Source of the DNA: JB111 sp049856295 | Lineage (GTDB): Bacteria > Actinomycetota > Actinomycetes > Actinomycetales > Actinomycetaceae | DNA length: 64,000 bases | NCBI RefSeq assembly: GCF_049856295.1 | Contig: NZ_JBNDMZ010000001.1 | Coordinates: forward strand, 124,001-188,000 | Direction of reading: 5' to 3' | Shown here: positions 1 to 6,974 of the stretch, piece after piece | How the letters are laid out: each line of letters starts with the position of its first letter | Position numbering within the stretch: the stretch's first letter is position 1 | Translations under genes and position numbers: made by a program | Notes under the pieces: model-generated | The model's database searches: none | Told to the model about the DNA's origin: nothing | The model's input: the letters and a program-made list of their open reading frames with translations, nothing else

Positions 1-83
1 CCACCGACTCCGACGACGCGGCCGCCGAGGGGTCGACCGAGACCGCCGAGGGCGGCGCCGAGGCTCCGGCCGAGGAGGCCTGA
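1..83 (+). CDS. rpsP: 30S ribosomal protein S16, C-terminal end (partial)
   Basis: Only the last 26 codons are present, reading from base 3 to a TGA at 81-83. They encode an acidic, Ala/Glu-rich tail (ending EAPAEEA) with no diagnostic S16 motif. The assignment rests on context: a KH-domain gene, rimM, trmD and rplS follow, and rpsP is the standard first gene of that cluster. Actinobacterial S16 proteins commonly carry such low-complexity acidic tails. The next gene begins one base after the stop, consistent with co-transcription. S16 is a primary assembly protein of the 30S subunit. It could be another protein with an acidic tail, but the synteny makes that unlikely. Confidence 0.75.
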   Translation, partial: TDSDDAAAEGSTETAEGGAEAPAEEA

Positions 84-84
84 C

Positions 85-324
85 GTGCTGGCCGACGCCC
101 TCGAGCACCTCGTGCGCGGGATCGTCGACAACCCGGACGACGTCCACGTGGCCGAGCGCTCGCTGCGCCGCGGCGACCTGCTCGAGGTGCGGGTCAACCC
201 CGCGGACCTCGGGCGCGTGATCGGGCGTCAGGGGCGCACCGCGAAGGCGCTGCGCACCGTGATCGGCGCGCTGTCGACCTCGGGCCCCGTGCGGATCGAC
301 GTCGTCGACACCGACCGCCGCTGA
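85..324 (+). CDS. khpA: KH-domain RNA-binding protein (KhpA/YlqC family)
   Basis: This 79-residue protein is almost entirely one KH domain. The GxxG loop is visible as VIGRQGRTAKALR near residues 45-57, the segment that contacts single-stranded RNA. Length and position between rpsP and rimM match the KhpA/YlqC family, a small RNA chaperone that partners with KhpB (Jag) and influences division and translation in other bacteria. The GTG start lies one base after the rpsP stop, so translation is probably coupled. A strong hairpin follows the stop (332-371), so part of the transcription may end before rimM. Role in this organism is inferred from the family. Confidence 0.88.
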   Translation: MLADALEHLVRGIVDNPDDVHVAERSLRRGDLLEVRVNPADLGRVIGRQGRTAKALRTVIGALSTSGPVRIDVVDTDRR

Positions 325-331
325 GCACACC

Positions 332-371
332 GACGCCGGACCCGGCCCGCCTCGCGGGCCGGGTCCGCGTC
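332..371 (+). terminator. Strong hairpin between khpA and rimM
   Basis: A 13-bp perfect stem (338-350 with 354-366, loop CTC) is extended by five further pairs (332-336 with 367-371) across one bulged C. It has no T-tract, as is usual for actinobacterial intrinsic terminators. It may attenuate read-through from rpsP-khpA into rimM-trmD. Confidence 0.7.
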
Positions 372-376
372 GTTCG

Positions 377-421
377 CACCACCGTTCGTCCCACCACCGT
401 TCGTCCCACCATCGTTCGTCC
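377..421. repeat. 15-bp direct repeat, three copies, rimM leader
   Basis: Unit CACCACCGTTCGTCC occurs at 377-391 and 392-406, and with one change at 407-421. A partial fourth copy follows. It fills the gap between the hairpin and rimM, and no reading frame uses it. Confidence 0.85.
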
Positions 422-482
422 CACCACAGTCCACCGGGCCTGCCGGCGCGCGCCGCGCGGCCCCACCGGTCAAGGAGTCGCC

Positions 483-1103
483 GTGCAGCTCACCGTCGCC
501 GTCGTCGGGGCCCCGCACGGGCTGCGGGGCGAGGTCCGGCTCGACGTCCGCACCGACGACCCCGAGCGTCGTCTCGCCGTGGGTGCCACCCTCGAGACGG
601 ACCCCGCGGACGCCGGGCCGCTCGAGGTCACGAGCACCCGGGTCGACCGCGGCTCCTACTACGTCCGGTTCGCGGGGGCGGAGGACCGCACCGCGGTCGA
701 GTCGCTGCGTGGCGTCCGGCTCGTCGTCGAGACCGACGAGGAGGACGACGAGGAGGACGCCTGGTACCCGCACGAGCTACGGGGCCTGCGCGCCGAGCAC
801 GTCGACGGCCGCACGCTCGGCGAGGTCGTCGACCTCCGGGCCGCCCCGGGGCACGACCTCCTGCTCGTCCGCGAGACCGACGGCCCCACGACCCCCGTGC
901 CGTTCGTCCGCGCGCTCGTGCCGGTGGTCGACGTCGCCGCCGGGAAGGTCGTCCTCGACCCGCCGCGCGGCCTGCTCGCCGGCGACCCGCTGCCCGAGGA
1001 TGCGGACGAGACCGGGACCGACGACGAGAACCCGGTCGACGACGGCCCGGACGTGACTGACGCAGGTGCCACCGACGCGGGCCCGACCGACGCGGGGCAC
1101 TGA
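483..1103 (+). CDS. rimM: 16S rRNA processing protein RimM
   Basis: RimM binds S19 and helps mature the 30S head domain. The N-terminal beta-barrel begins LTVAVVGAPHGLRGEVRL (residues 3-20), the family hallmark, and the PRC-barrel half shows the WYPHELRGL motif near residue 92. After about residue 170 comes an acidic, repetitive tail with TDAGATDAGPTDAGH that is not part of the fold. At 206 residues it is longer than typical RimM (about 170) because of this tail. The GTG start at 483 is preceded by AAGGAG (474-479). trmD starts one base after the stop, so the two RNA-maturation genes are coupled. Confidence 0.95.
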   Translation: MQLTVAVVGAPHGLRGEVRLDVRTDDPERRLAVGATLETDPADAGPLEVTSTRVDRGSYYVRFAGAEDRTAVESLRGVRLVVETDEEDDEEDAWYPHELRGLRAEHVDGRTLGEVVDLRAAPGHDLLLVRETDGPTTPVPFVRALVPVVDVAAGKVVLDPPRGLLAGDPLPEDADETGTDDENPVDDGPDVTDAGATDAGPTDAGH

Positions 1104-1104
1104 C

Positions 1105-2517
1105 GTGCGCATCGACGTCGTGACGATCTTCCCCGACTACCTCGCGCCGTTGGACCTCAGCCTCATCGGGAAGGCCCGGCGCGACGGCCTCGTCGACCTC
1201 GCCGTCCACGACCTTCGGGACGTGACGACCGACCGTCACCGCACCGTCGACGACACCCCGGCCGGCGGGGGAGCGGGCATGGTCATGCGCGCCGACGTGT
1301 GGGGCGAGGCCCTCGACCCGCTGCTCGCGGTCGGCGGCGTCCTCGCGATCCCCGCCCCGGCCGGCGAGCCGCTCACGCAGGCCACGCTCGACTCGCTCGC
1401 CACCGGCGACGGCCCGCTCGTCGTCGCGTGCGGACGGTACGAGGGCATCGACGCCCGGGTCGCCGAGCACTACCGCGGCCGTGACGATGTCCGGGTCCTC
1501 GAGTACTCCCTCGGCGACTACGTGCTCAACGGCGGGGAGGTCGCGGCGCTCGCGCTCGTCGAGGGGGTCGTCCGGCTGCTGCCCGGCGTCGTCGGGAACC
1601 CCGACTCGCTCGCCGAGGAGTCCCACGCCGGCGACGGCACCCTCGAGTACCCGGTCTACACCCGGCCGACGGAGTGGCGCGGGCTCGAGATCCCGCCCGT
1701 CCTCACCTCCGGCGACCACGGCGCCGCCGCGGCCTGGCGGCGCGAGCGCTCGCTCGAGCGGACCGCCGCCCGGCGCCCCGACCTTCTCGACGCCCTCGAC
1801 GCCGGAGCCCTCACGAAGGCGGACCGGCGCACCCTCGCGCGGCTCGGCCGGGTCGTCCCCGACGGCGCACCGTCTCCCGTGCCCGTCACCGTCCGCGACG
1901 CCGGCCCCGACGACGCCGAGGCCCTCGCCGCGCTCGCCGCCGCCACGTTCGCCCTCGCCTGCCCGCCCGGCACCGCGGAGGAGGACATCGCCGCGTTCGT
2001 CGCCGAGCACCTGACCGCGGAGCGGATGGCCGCCCACATCGCCTCGCCGACGGCGATCCTCCAGGTCGCGGAGGTCGGGACCGGGCGTGCCGAGGACGGA
2101 ACCGGTACCGGTGCGGGATCGGTACGGGGCGCAGCCGACGGCGCGACGGCCCGGCCAGAGCTCGCCGGCTACACGCTCACCCACCTGCCCGGGAGCGCCG
2201 ACGCCGTGCCGTACGCCGACGACGTCGCGGCCGTCGTCATCGCCCGGCCGGCCGCCGAGCTGTCGAAGATCTACATCGCCCGCGCGTACCTCGGCTCCGG
2301 CCTCGGCCGCCTCCTGCTCGACTCCGCGGTCGCGGCCACGGCCACCAGCGAGGTCGACGGGGAGCCCGTGCGCGCCCTCTGGCTCGGCACGAACGCCCGC
2401 AACCGACGCGCACGGAAGGCCTACGAGCGCGCGGGGTTCGTCGTCGTCGGCCCGCGCCGGTTCCGCGTCGGCGACCAGGTGCACGACGACGTGGTGATGG
2501 TGCGCGACCTCACGTGA
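1105..2517 (+). CDS. trmD: tRNA (guanine-N1)-methyltransferase TrmD fused to a GNAT domain
   Basis: Residues 1 to about 250 are TrmD, which makes m1G37 in tRNAs and prevents +1 frameshifting. Visible motifs are the start VRIDVVTIFPDYL, YEGIDARV, the trefoil-knot SAM segment EYSLGDYVLNGGEVAAL and YTRPTEWRG. From about residue 258 (VTVRDAGPDDAEAL) to residue 470 runs a second domain with GNAT features: LSKIYIARAYLGSGLGRLLL, which resembles the acetyl-CoA loop, and RNRRARKAYERAGF. Stand-alone TrmD is 230-280 residues, so this is a fusion without a stop or frameshift between the parts. The GNAT substrate is unknown; tRNA or a ribosomal protein is a guess. The GTG at 1105 is chosen over an upstream in-frame ATG because it matches the conserved N-terminus and follows rimM by one base. 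Confidence 0.93.
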   Translation: MRIDVVTIFPDYLAPLDLSLIGKARRDGLVDLAVHDLRDVTTDRHRTVDDTPAGGGAGMVMRADVWGEALDPLLAVGGVLAIPAPAGEPLTQATLDSLATGDGPLVVACGRYEGIDARVAEHYRGRDDVRVLEYSLGDYVLNGGEVAALALVEGVVRLLPGVVGNPDSLAEESHAGDGTLEYPVYTRPTEWRGLEIPPVLTSGDHGAAAAWRRERSLERTAARRPDLLDALDAGALTKADRRTLARLGRVVPDGAPSPVPVTVRDAGPDDAEALAALAAATFALACPPGTAEEDIAAFVAEHLTAERMAAHIASPTAILQVAEVGTGRAEDGTGTGAGSVRGAADGATARPELAGYTLTHLPGSADAVPYADDVAAVVIARPAAELSKIYIARAYLGSGLGRLLLDSAVAATATSEVDGEPVRALWLGTNARNRRARKAYERAGFVVVGPRRFRVGDQVHDDVVMVRDLT

Positions 2518-2525
2518 GAGCGGTG

Positions 2526-2554
2526 CATCGGCCCTGGGGGCGGACGGGCCGATG
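2526..2554 (+). terminator. Hairpin after trmD
   Basis: CATCGGCCC (2526-2534) pairs perfectly with GGGCCGATG (2546-2554) around an 11-nt loop, starting nine bases after the trmD stop. It is probably the terminator of the rimM-trmD unit. Confidence 0.6.
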
Positions 2555-2557
2555 TGG

Positions 2558-2700
2558 CAGGATGGAGCGGCTTGCGCGGCACAGCCGCGGCCGGTGACCT
2601 GCCGCAGGGGGTCCCGGCCCGAGCAGGCACCCGAACCAGACGGCGCCGAGCGCCGACCAGCCGGCCGTGACCTGCGCGCACGGGCGAAGGAGAGATTCTC
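2558..2700 (+). promoter_or_regulatory. Candidate rplS promoter and 5' leader
   Basis: CAGGAT (2558-2563) resembles the actinobacterial -10 box and would give a leader of roughly 130 nt before rplS. The leader is GC-rich and can fold, for instance GCGGC pairing with GCCGC near 2575-2590. It ends in AAGGAGAG just before the ATG. No -35 match is evident. Autoregulation by L19 is possible but not shown. Confidence 0.4.
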
Positions 2701-3051
2701 ATGCAGACCCTGGACTTCATCGACGGTGCGTCGATCCGCACCGACGTCCCCGCCTTCCGCGCGGGCGACACCGTCAAGGTCAACGTCAAGGTCGTCGAGG
2801 GCACGCGCTCCCGCGTCCAGGTCTTCCAGGGCGTCGTCATCGCCCGCCAGGGCCAGGGCGTCCGCGAGACCTTCACGGTCCGCAAGGTGAGCTTCGGCGT
2901 CGGCGTCGAGCGCACGTTCCCCGTGCACGCCCCGACGATCGACTCGATCGAGCGCGTCACCCGCGGCGACGTCCGCCGCGCCAAGCTCTACTACCTGCGC
3001 AACCTGCGCGGGAAGGCCGCGAAGATCCGCGAGAAGCGCGACAACGCCTGA
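2701..3051 (+). CDS. rplS: 50S ribosomal protein L19
   Basis: L19 sits at the 30S-50S interface. The 116-residue protein shows the family pattern: DTVKVNVKVVEGTRSRVQ near residues 23-40, FQGVVIARQGQGVRETFTVR near 41-60, VERTFPVHAPTIDSIE and RAKLYYLRNLRGKAAKIREK at the C-terminus. Length is normal. The ATG at 2701 is preceded by AAGGAGAG. It is followed by a perfect 17-bp terminator hairpin, so it is probably a separate transcript from lepB. Confidence 0.98.
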   Translation: MQTLDFIDGASIRTDVPAFRAGDTVKVNVKVVEGTRSRVQVFQGVVIARQGQGVRETFTVRKVSFGVGVERTFPVHAPTIDSIERVTRGDVRRAKLYYLRNLRGKAAKIREKRDNA

Positions 3052-3081
3052 GCACCGGCACGACCGAGCCGACCGCTCCCG

Positions 3082-3120
3082 GACGACGCCCGGCGGACGA
3101 GATGTCCGCCGGGCGTCGTC
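3082..3120 (+). terminator. Perfect 17-bp terminator hairpin after rplS
   Basis: Bases 3082-3098 pair without mismatch with 3104-3120 around the loop GAGAT. There is no U-tract. It begins 30 bases after the rplS stop and separates it from lepB. Confidence 0.85.
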
Positions 3121-3202
3121 GTGCGCGGGATACCGTGTGGACCGACGGCGGTGGGACCGCCTGGCGTGCGGGCATCCCGGCCGGCCGTACCGAGGAGGAC
3201 GC

Positions 3203-4117
3203 ATGACCGAGCCGCTCACGCCCCCGAGCGCTCCGACCCCCTCCGAGGTCGACGTCCACGGCACGGCGATCACCCATGACCCTGACGGCCGGGCGCCGCG
3301 GGGCCGGGGAGCCGGCGCGGGGAGAGGCAGTCGTCCGGGTGAGGGCATCGGCTCCGACCCCGGCGCGGACCCCGGCGCGGACCCGGGCTCGGACCCGGCT
3401 GCCGAGGACGACCCTCGTCGCCGCGGCACCGGCCGCTCGGCGCGGCGCGGCGGCATCGGGGCGTGGCTGCGCGAGACCGCGATCGTCGTGGTGTGCGCGC
3501 TCGTCCTGTCCGTCCTCATCAAGACGTTCCTCGTCCAGGCGTTCTACATCCCCTCGGGCTCGATGGAGGAGACCCTCGAGGTCGGGGACCGGGTGATGGT
3601 GAGCAAGCTGACGCCGGGTCCGTTCGACCTCGAGCGTGGCGACATCGTCGTGTTCGTCGACCCGGGCGGCTGGCTCGAGGACCAGCCCGTGGAGTCCAGC
3701 AACCCGGTGCAGCGGGCCGTCACCGACGGCCTCACCTTCGTGGGGATCCTCCCGCAGGACGCCGGGCAGCACCTCATCAAGCGCGTGATCGGCCTCCCCG
3801 GCGACACCGTGACCTGCTGCGACGCCGACGGGCGGCTCATGGTCAACGGCGAGCCGATCGACGAGCCCTACCTTGCGCCCGGCGCGCAGCCCTCGGGGCT
3901 CGAGTTCGAGGTCGTCGTCCCCGAGGGGCACCTGTGGGTGATGGGCGACAACCGGGACAACTCCGCGGACTCCCGCGCGCACATGGGTGGTCCGGGTGGC
4001 GGGTTCGTGCCGCTCGAGAACGTGGTCGGCACCGCGTTCGCGACCGTGTGGCCGATGGGCAACGTCGACTGGCACTCCGACCCGGAGGAGACGTTCGAGG
4101 ACGTCCCCGCACCGTGA
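3203..4117 (+). CDS. lepB: Signal peptidase I
   Basis: This S26 serine/lysine protease cleaves Sec and Tat signal peptides at the outer face of the membrane. Residues 1-85 are a cytoplasmic, disordered tail with repeated DPGADPGSDP. One membrane segment follows (about 92-112, TAIVVVCALVLSVLIKTFLV). The catalytic Ser is S120 in IPSGSMEETL and the general-base Lys is K193 in IKRVIGLPGD. Box GDNRDNSADSR near the end is also present. The protein is 304 residues. ATG at 3203 follows GAGGAGG. The last bases overlap the GTG of rnhB by four nucleotides (GTGA). Exported proteins in this window, such as the M23 peptidase and metallophosphatase, are likely substrates. Confidence 0.96.
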   Translation: MTEPLTPPSAPTPSEVDVHGTAITHDPDGRAPRGRGAGAGRGSRPGEGIGSDPGADPGADPGSDPAAEDDPRRRGTGRSARRGGIGAWLRETAIVVVCALVLSVLIKTFLVQAFYIPSGSMEETLEVGDRVMVSKLTPGPFDLERGDIVVFVDPGGWLEDQPVESSNPVQRAVTDGLTFVGILPQDAGQHLIKRVIGLPGDTVTCCDADGRLMVNGEPIDEPYLAPGAQPSGLEFEVVVPEGHLWVMGDNRDNSADSRAHMGGPGGGFVPLENVVGTAFATVWPMGNVDWHSDPEETFEDVPAP

Positions 4118-4842
4118 GGGCCGCGCCACCCGACCTCGCCCGCGAGCGCGAGCTCCTCGCCGATCTCCCGGAGCACACCGTGGTGCTCGGGGTCGACGAG
4201 GTCGGCCGGGGCGCGCTCGCCGGACCGGTGACCATCGGCGTGTGCGCGGTGGGCAGGGCCACCGGGGAGATCCCGGCGGGCCTCACCGACTCCAAGGCGC
4301 TGCGCCCCGCCGCGCGCGAGGCCCTGGTCGAGCCGGTGCGCGCCTGGGCCGCGGCCTGGGCGGTCGGGCACGCGTCGCCGGCCGAGATCGACGCCCTCGG
4401 GATCCTGCCGGCCCAGCGGCTCGCGGCGAGGCGGGCGCTCGTCGCCGTGCACGCCGACCTCGCCCGGGGCGGCCTCGTGGCCGGGGCGACGATCCTCGAC
4501 GGCGCCCACGACTGGCTCGCCGAGCCCGAGGCGGACCTGCTCACCCTGGCGAGCGACGCCGTCGTGGCGGCCGCTGCCGGCGTCCCGGCGTGGGACGTGC
4601 CCGTGATGACCGAGGTGAAGGGCGACCTGCGCTGCGCCTCCGTGTCCGGGGCGAGCGTGCTCGCCAAGGTCGAGCGGGACGCGCTCATGGTCGAGGCCGC
4701 CGCGCGCCCCGAGCTCGAGGCGTTCGGCCTCGCGGGCAACAAGGGGTACGGCTCCGCCGGTCACCTCGCGGCGCTCGCCGAGCTCGGCGCGAGCGACTGG
4801 CACCGGCGCTCGTGGCGGCTGCCCGCTCGTCGGGGTGCATGA
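4114..4842 (+). CDS. rnhB: Ribonuclease HII
   Basis: RNase HII removes ribonucleotides and RNA primers from DNA-RNA hybrids. Signature motifs are GVDEVGRGALAGPV (about residues 26-39, carrying the first catalytic Asp-Glu), LTDSKAL, KGDLRCASVSGASVLAKVERD and NKGYGSAGHLAAL. Length is 242 residues, normal for the family. The GTG at 4114 overlaps the lepB stop, which indicates coupled translation. The downstream DUF2469 gene begins eight bases after this stop. Confidence 0.95.
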   Translation: MRAAPPDLARERELLADLPEHTVVLGVDEVGRGALAGPVTIGVCAVGRATGEIPAGLTDSKALRPAAREALVEPVRAWAAAWAVGHASPAEIDALGILPAQRLAARRALVAVHADLARGGLVAGATILDGAHDWLAEPEADLLTLASDAVVAAAAGVPAWDVPVMTEVKGDLRCASVSGASVLAKVERDALMVEAAARPELEAFGLAGNKGYGSAGHLAALAELGASDWHRRSWRLPARRGA

Positions 4843-4849
4843 TGGCCCT

Positions 4850-5152
4850 GTGAGTGCCGAGGACCTGGAGAACTACGAGACCGAGCTCGAGCTGGGGCTC
4901 TTCCGCGAGTACCGAGACGTCGTCAATCTCTTCACCTACGTGGTCGAGACGGAGCGCCGCTTCTACCTGTGCAACAGCGTCGACGTCCAGGTGCGCAACG
5001 CCGGCGGCGACGTCTTCTTCGAGCTCGAGCTCTCCGACGCCTGGGTGTGGGACGTCTACCGCTCCGCCCGGTTCGTCAAGAACGTGCGCGTCGTGACGTT
5101 CAAGGACGTCAACGTCGAGGAGCTCAACCAGTCGGACATCAAGCTGCCGTAG
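4850..5152 (+). CDS. DUF2469 family protein
   Basis: A 100-residue acidic protein of a conserved actinobacterial family of unknown function, always found beside rnhB and yraN. It starts VSAEDLENYETELELGLFREYRDVV and contains ETERRFYLCNSVDVQVR and VKNVRVVTFKDVNVEELNQ. I chose GTG at 4850 rather than the upstream ATG at 4835 because the family begins with SAEDLENYE; the ATG would add five residues inside the rnhB end. No membrane segment or catalytic motif is visible. Confidence 0.9.
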   Translation: MSAEDLENYETELELGLFREYRDVVNLFTYVVETERRFYLCNSVDVQVRNAGGDVFFELELSDAWVWDVYRSARFVKNVRVVTFKDVNVEELNQSDIKLP

Positions 5153-5239
5153 GGGTGGTCGGTTCGTGAGGGAGCGCGCGGGGGCTCATGAGCGGCTGGT
5201 CGGGGGCTCGTTCGTGAGCGGCCGCGCGGGCGGGCGCTC

Positions 5240-6187
5240 GTGACGGACGACCTGCCGGAGCCGACCGTCGTCGAGCTCGACGCCCCCGTCGCCTCCTACG
5301 TGCTCGGCCCGGAGCGGGACGACGACGCCGTCGCCACCTCTTCGCTCGGCCCGGAGCGCGACGGAGCCGCCACGAACGCCGCCGACGTCGTCCTCTGCCA
5401 CGGCACGCCGTGGTCGTCGCGGGTGTGGGAGCCGGTGGCCCGGCTGCTCGCCCGCGACCGTCGCGTGTACCTGTGGGACATGCCCGGGTACGGGGCGTCG
5501 ATCCCGGCGGCCGCGCCGACCGACGGAATCGATGCGCCCGACGGATCCGACGGCCCACCGCCCGACCTCCCCGCCGTCGACCTCGTCGCGCAGCGCCGCC
5601 GTCTGGCCGCGCTCCTCGACCACTGGGGGCTCGAGCGGCCGCACCTCGTGGGGCACGACATCGGCGGCGCCGTCGTCCTCGGGGCCCACCTCCTCGAGGG
5701 GGGCGAGGCGGCGACGATCACGCTGCTCGACATCGTCACGCTCGACCCGTGGGGCTCCCCGTTCTTCCGGCTCGTCGCCGAGCACGAGGACGTGTTCGCC
5801 GCCCTGCCGTCGGCGCTGCACCGCGCGCTGGTGCGCGAGTACGTCACCGGGGCCGGCGGTCCCGGCCTGGACCCCGCGCTGCCCGACGACCTCGCCCGGC
5901 CCTGGACGAGCGTCGACGGGCAGGCTGCCTTCTACCGGCAGATCGGTGCGCTCACCCCGGAGCACACGCGGCCCGTGGTCGAACGGCTCGGCTCCGTCCG
6001 CGCGCCGACGGCGATCGCCTGGGGCGAGGCGGACCCGTGGATACCGGCGGAGCAGGGCGCCGAGCTCGCACGACTGCTGCCCGGCGACCCGGAGGTCACC
6101 CTGCTGCCGGGCGTCGGCCACCTCGCCCCGCTCGAGGCGACGCGGGCGGTCGCGCGCGTAATCGAACGGCGGATCGCCGCGAAGTAG
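5240..6187 (+). CDS. Alpha/beta-fold hydrolase with Asp nucleophile
   Basis: A 315-residue alpha/beta hydrolase. The oxyanion-hole region is CHGTPWSSRVW (about residues 53-63). The nucleophile elbow reads VGHDIGGAVVLG, with Asp where esterases have Ser; this is the pattern of haloalkane dehalogenases, epoxide hydrolases and fluoroacetate dehalogenases. The acid is probably in WGEADPWIPAEQG and the His in GVGHLAPLE. A short internal duplication (LGPERDDDAV, LGPERDGAAT) sits before the core at residues 23-40. Substrate cannot be told from sequence. It lies alone between DUF2469 and yraN, with no clear Shine-Dalgarno site before its GTG. Confidence 0.85.
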   Translation: MTDDLPEPTVVELDAPVASYVLGPERDDDAVATSSLGPERDGAATNAADVVLCHGTPWSSRVWEPVARLLARDRRVYLWDMPGYGASIPAAAPTDGIDAPDGSDGPPPDLPAVDLVAQRRRLAALLDHWGLERPHLVGHDIGGAVVLGAHLLEGGEAATITLLDIVTLDPWGSPFFRLVAEHEDVFAALPSALHRALVREYVTGAGGPGLDPALPDDLARPWTSVDGQAAFYRQIGALTPEHTRPVVERLGSVRAPTAIAWGEADPWIPAEQGAELARLLPGDPEVTLLPGVGHLAPLEATRAVARVIERRIAAK

Positions 6188-6232
6188 CGGGCGTGCCGGC
6201 GTGCGCTCGCGCGGGCGATTCCCTGCGTTCGT

Positions 6233-6280
6233 GTGGCCGTGTGGCCGTGTGGCCGTGTGGCCGTGTGGCCGTGCGGCCCG
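6233..6280. repeat. 8-bp tandem repeat GTGGCCGT
   Basis: Five perfect head-to-tail copies of GTGGCCGT occupy 6233-6272, followed by a degenerate sixth. The period is not a multiple of three and the tract lies between two genes, upstream of the chosen yraN start. Confidence 0.93.
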
Positions 6281-6413
6281 GCGTGGCCGGGCGTCGCGCG
6301 TCGGCGACGAAGTCCCCACAGGCACGGCCGACGCACCCTCGTCCACAGACCTGCCGTGTACGCCGGGCAGCCGTCTTCCCGCTCGCCTTGGGTGGGTCCC
6401 GGAGGTGGTCGCG

Positions 6414-6974
6414 ATGCCGGACGGCACGGGCACGGAGCGGGACGAGAGAACGACGACGGCGGACGCGGTGGGCGCGGCGGGCACGGCGCGCGGGGCGGTA
6501 CCGGGGGCATCGGCGACCGGGATCGCGCCGGCGCAGGACGACCAGGCGCAGGACGACCAGGCACCGCCGCCGTCGGCCGGGCGCCTCGCGCTCGGTGCGT
6601 GGGGCGAGCGGGTCGCCGAGCGGTACCTCGAGGGGCTGGGCATGGTCGTCGTCGAGCGCAACTGGCGGGTGCGGGACGGCGAGCTCGACATCGTCGCCTG
6701 GGACCCGGAGGGCAGACGCTGGACCGTGGTCGAGGTCAAGACCCGGCGCAGCACCACATTCGGCGACCCCGTCGAGGCCGTGACGGCCGACAAGGCGGCG
6801 CGCCTGCGGCGGCTCTCCCGCGCCTGGGTCGTCGCACGCGCCACCCGCGCCCGGCCGTGGGACCCGGAGGCCGGGCAGGAGGCCTACCGCGGCGCACGGA
6901 TCGGGATCGACGTCATCGGCGTGCTCCTCACCGACGGCGCCCCTCGGATCACGCACCTGCGGTCGGTGGCCTGA
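6414..6974 (+). CDS. YraN/UPF0102 family endonuclease-like protein
   Basis: The protein has the restriction-endonuclease-like fold of the UPF0102 family: GAWGERVAERYLEGLG (about residues 61-76), VVERNWRVRDGELDIVAWD and TVVEVKTRRSTTFGDPVEAV, giving the E/D...D...ExK metal site. These genes accompany dprA and comM/yifB and are thought to act in DNA processing. ATG at 6414, after GGAGGTGG, is preferred over an in-frame start at 6201, which would translate the 8-bp repeat. Residues 1-58 are low-complexity, with AQDDQAQDDQA. The stop overlaps the yifB ATG by one base. Confidence 0.88.
   Translation: MPDGTGTERDERTTTADAVGAAGTARGAVPGASATGIAPAQDDQAQDDQAPPPSAGRLALGAWGERVAERYLEGLGMVVVERNWRVRDGELDIVAWDPEGRRWTVVEVKTRRSTTFGDPVEAVTADKAARLRRLSRAWVVARATRARPWDPEAGQEAYRGARIGIDVIGVLLTDGAPRITHLRSVA

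Noticed and set aside
628..3522. 964-codon open frame on the minus strand
   Set aside because: It is antisense to rimM, trmD, rplS and lepB, has only low-complexity Arg/Gly/Asp text and no domain. Long antisense frames are expected at this GC content.
6318..6345. DnaA boxes (CCCACAGG, GTCCACAGA)
   Set aside because: Neither matches TTATCCACA and no dnaA, dnaN or AT-rich unwinding region is nearby.
6201..6413. N-terminal extension of YraN
   Set aside because: It would translate the 8-bp repeat as WPCGRVAVWPCGR; a GGAGG site supports the ATG at 6414.
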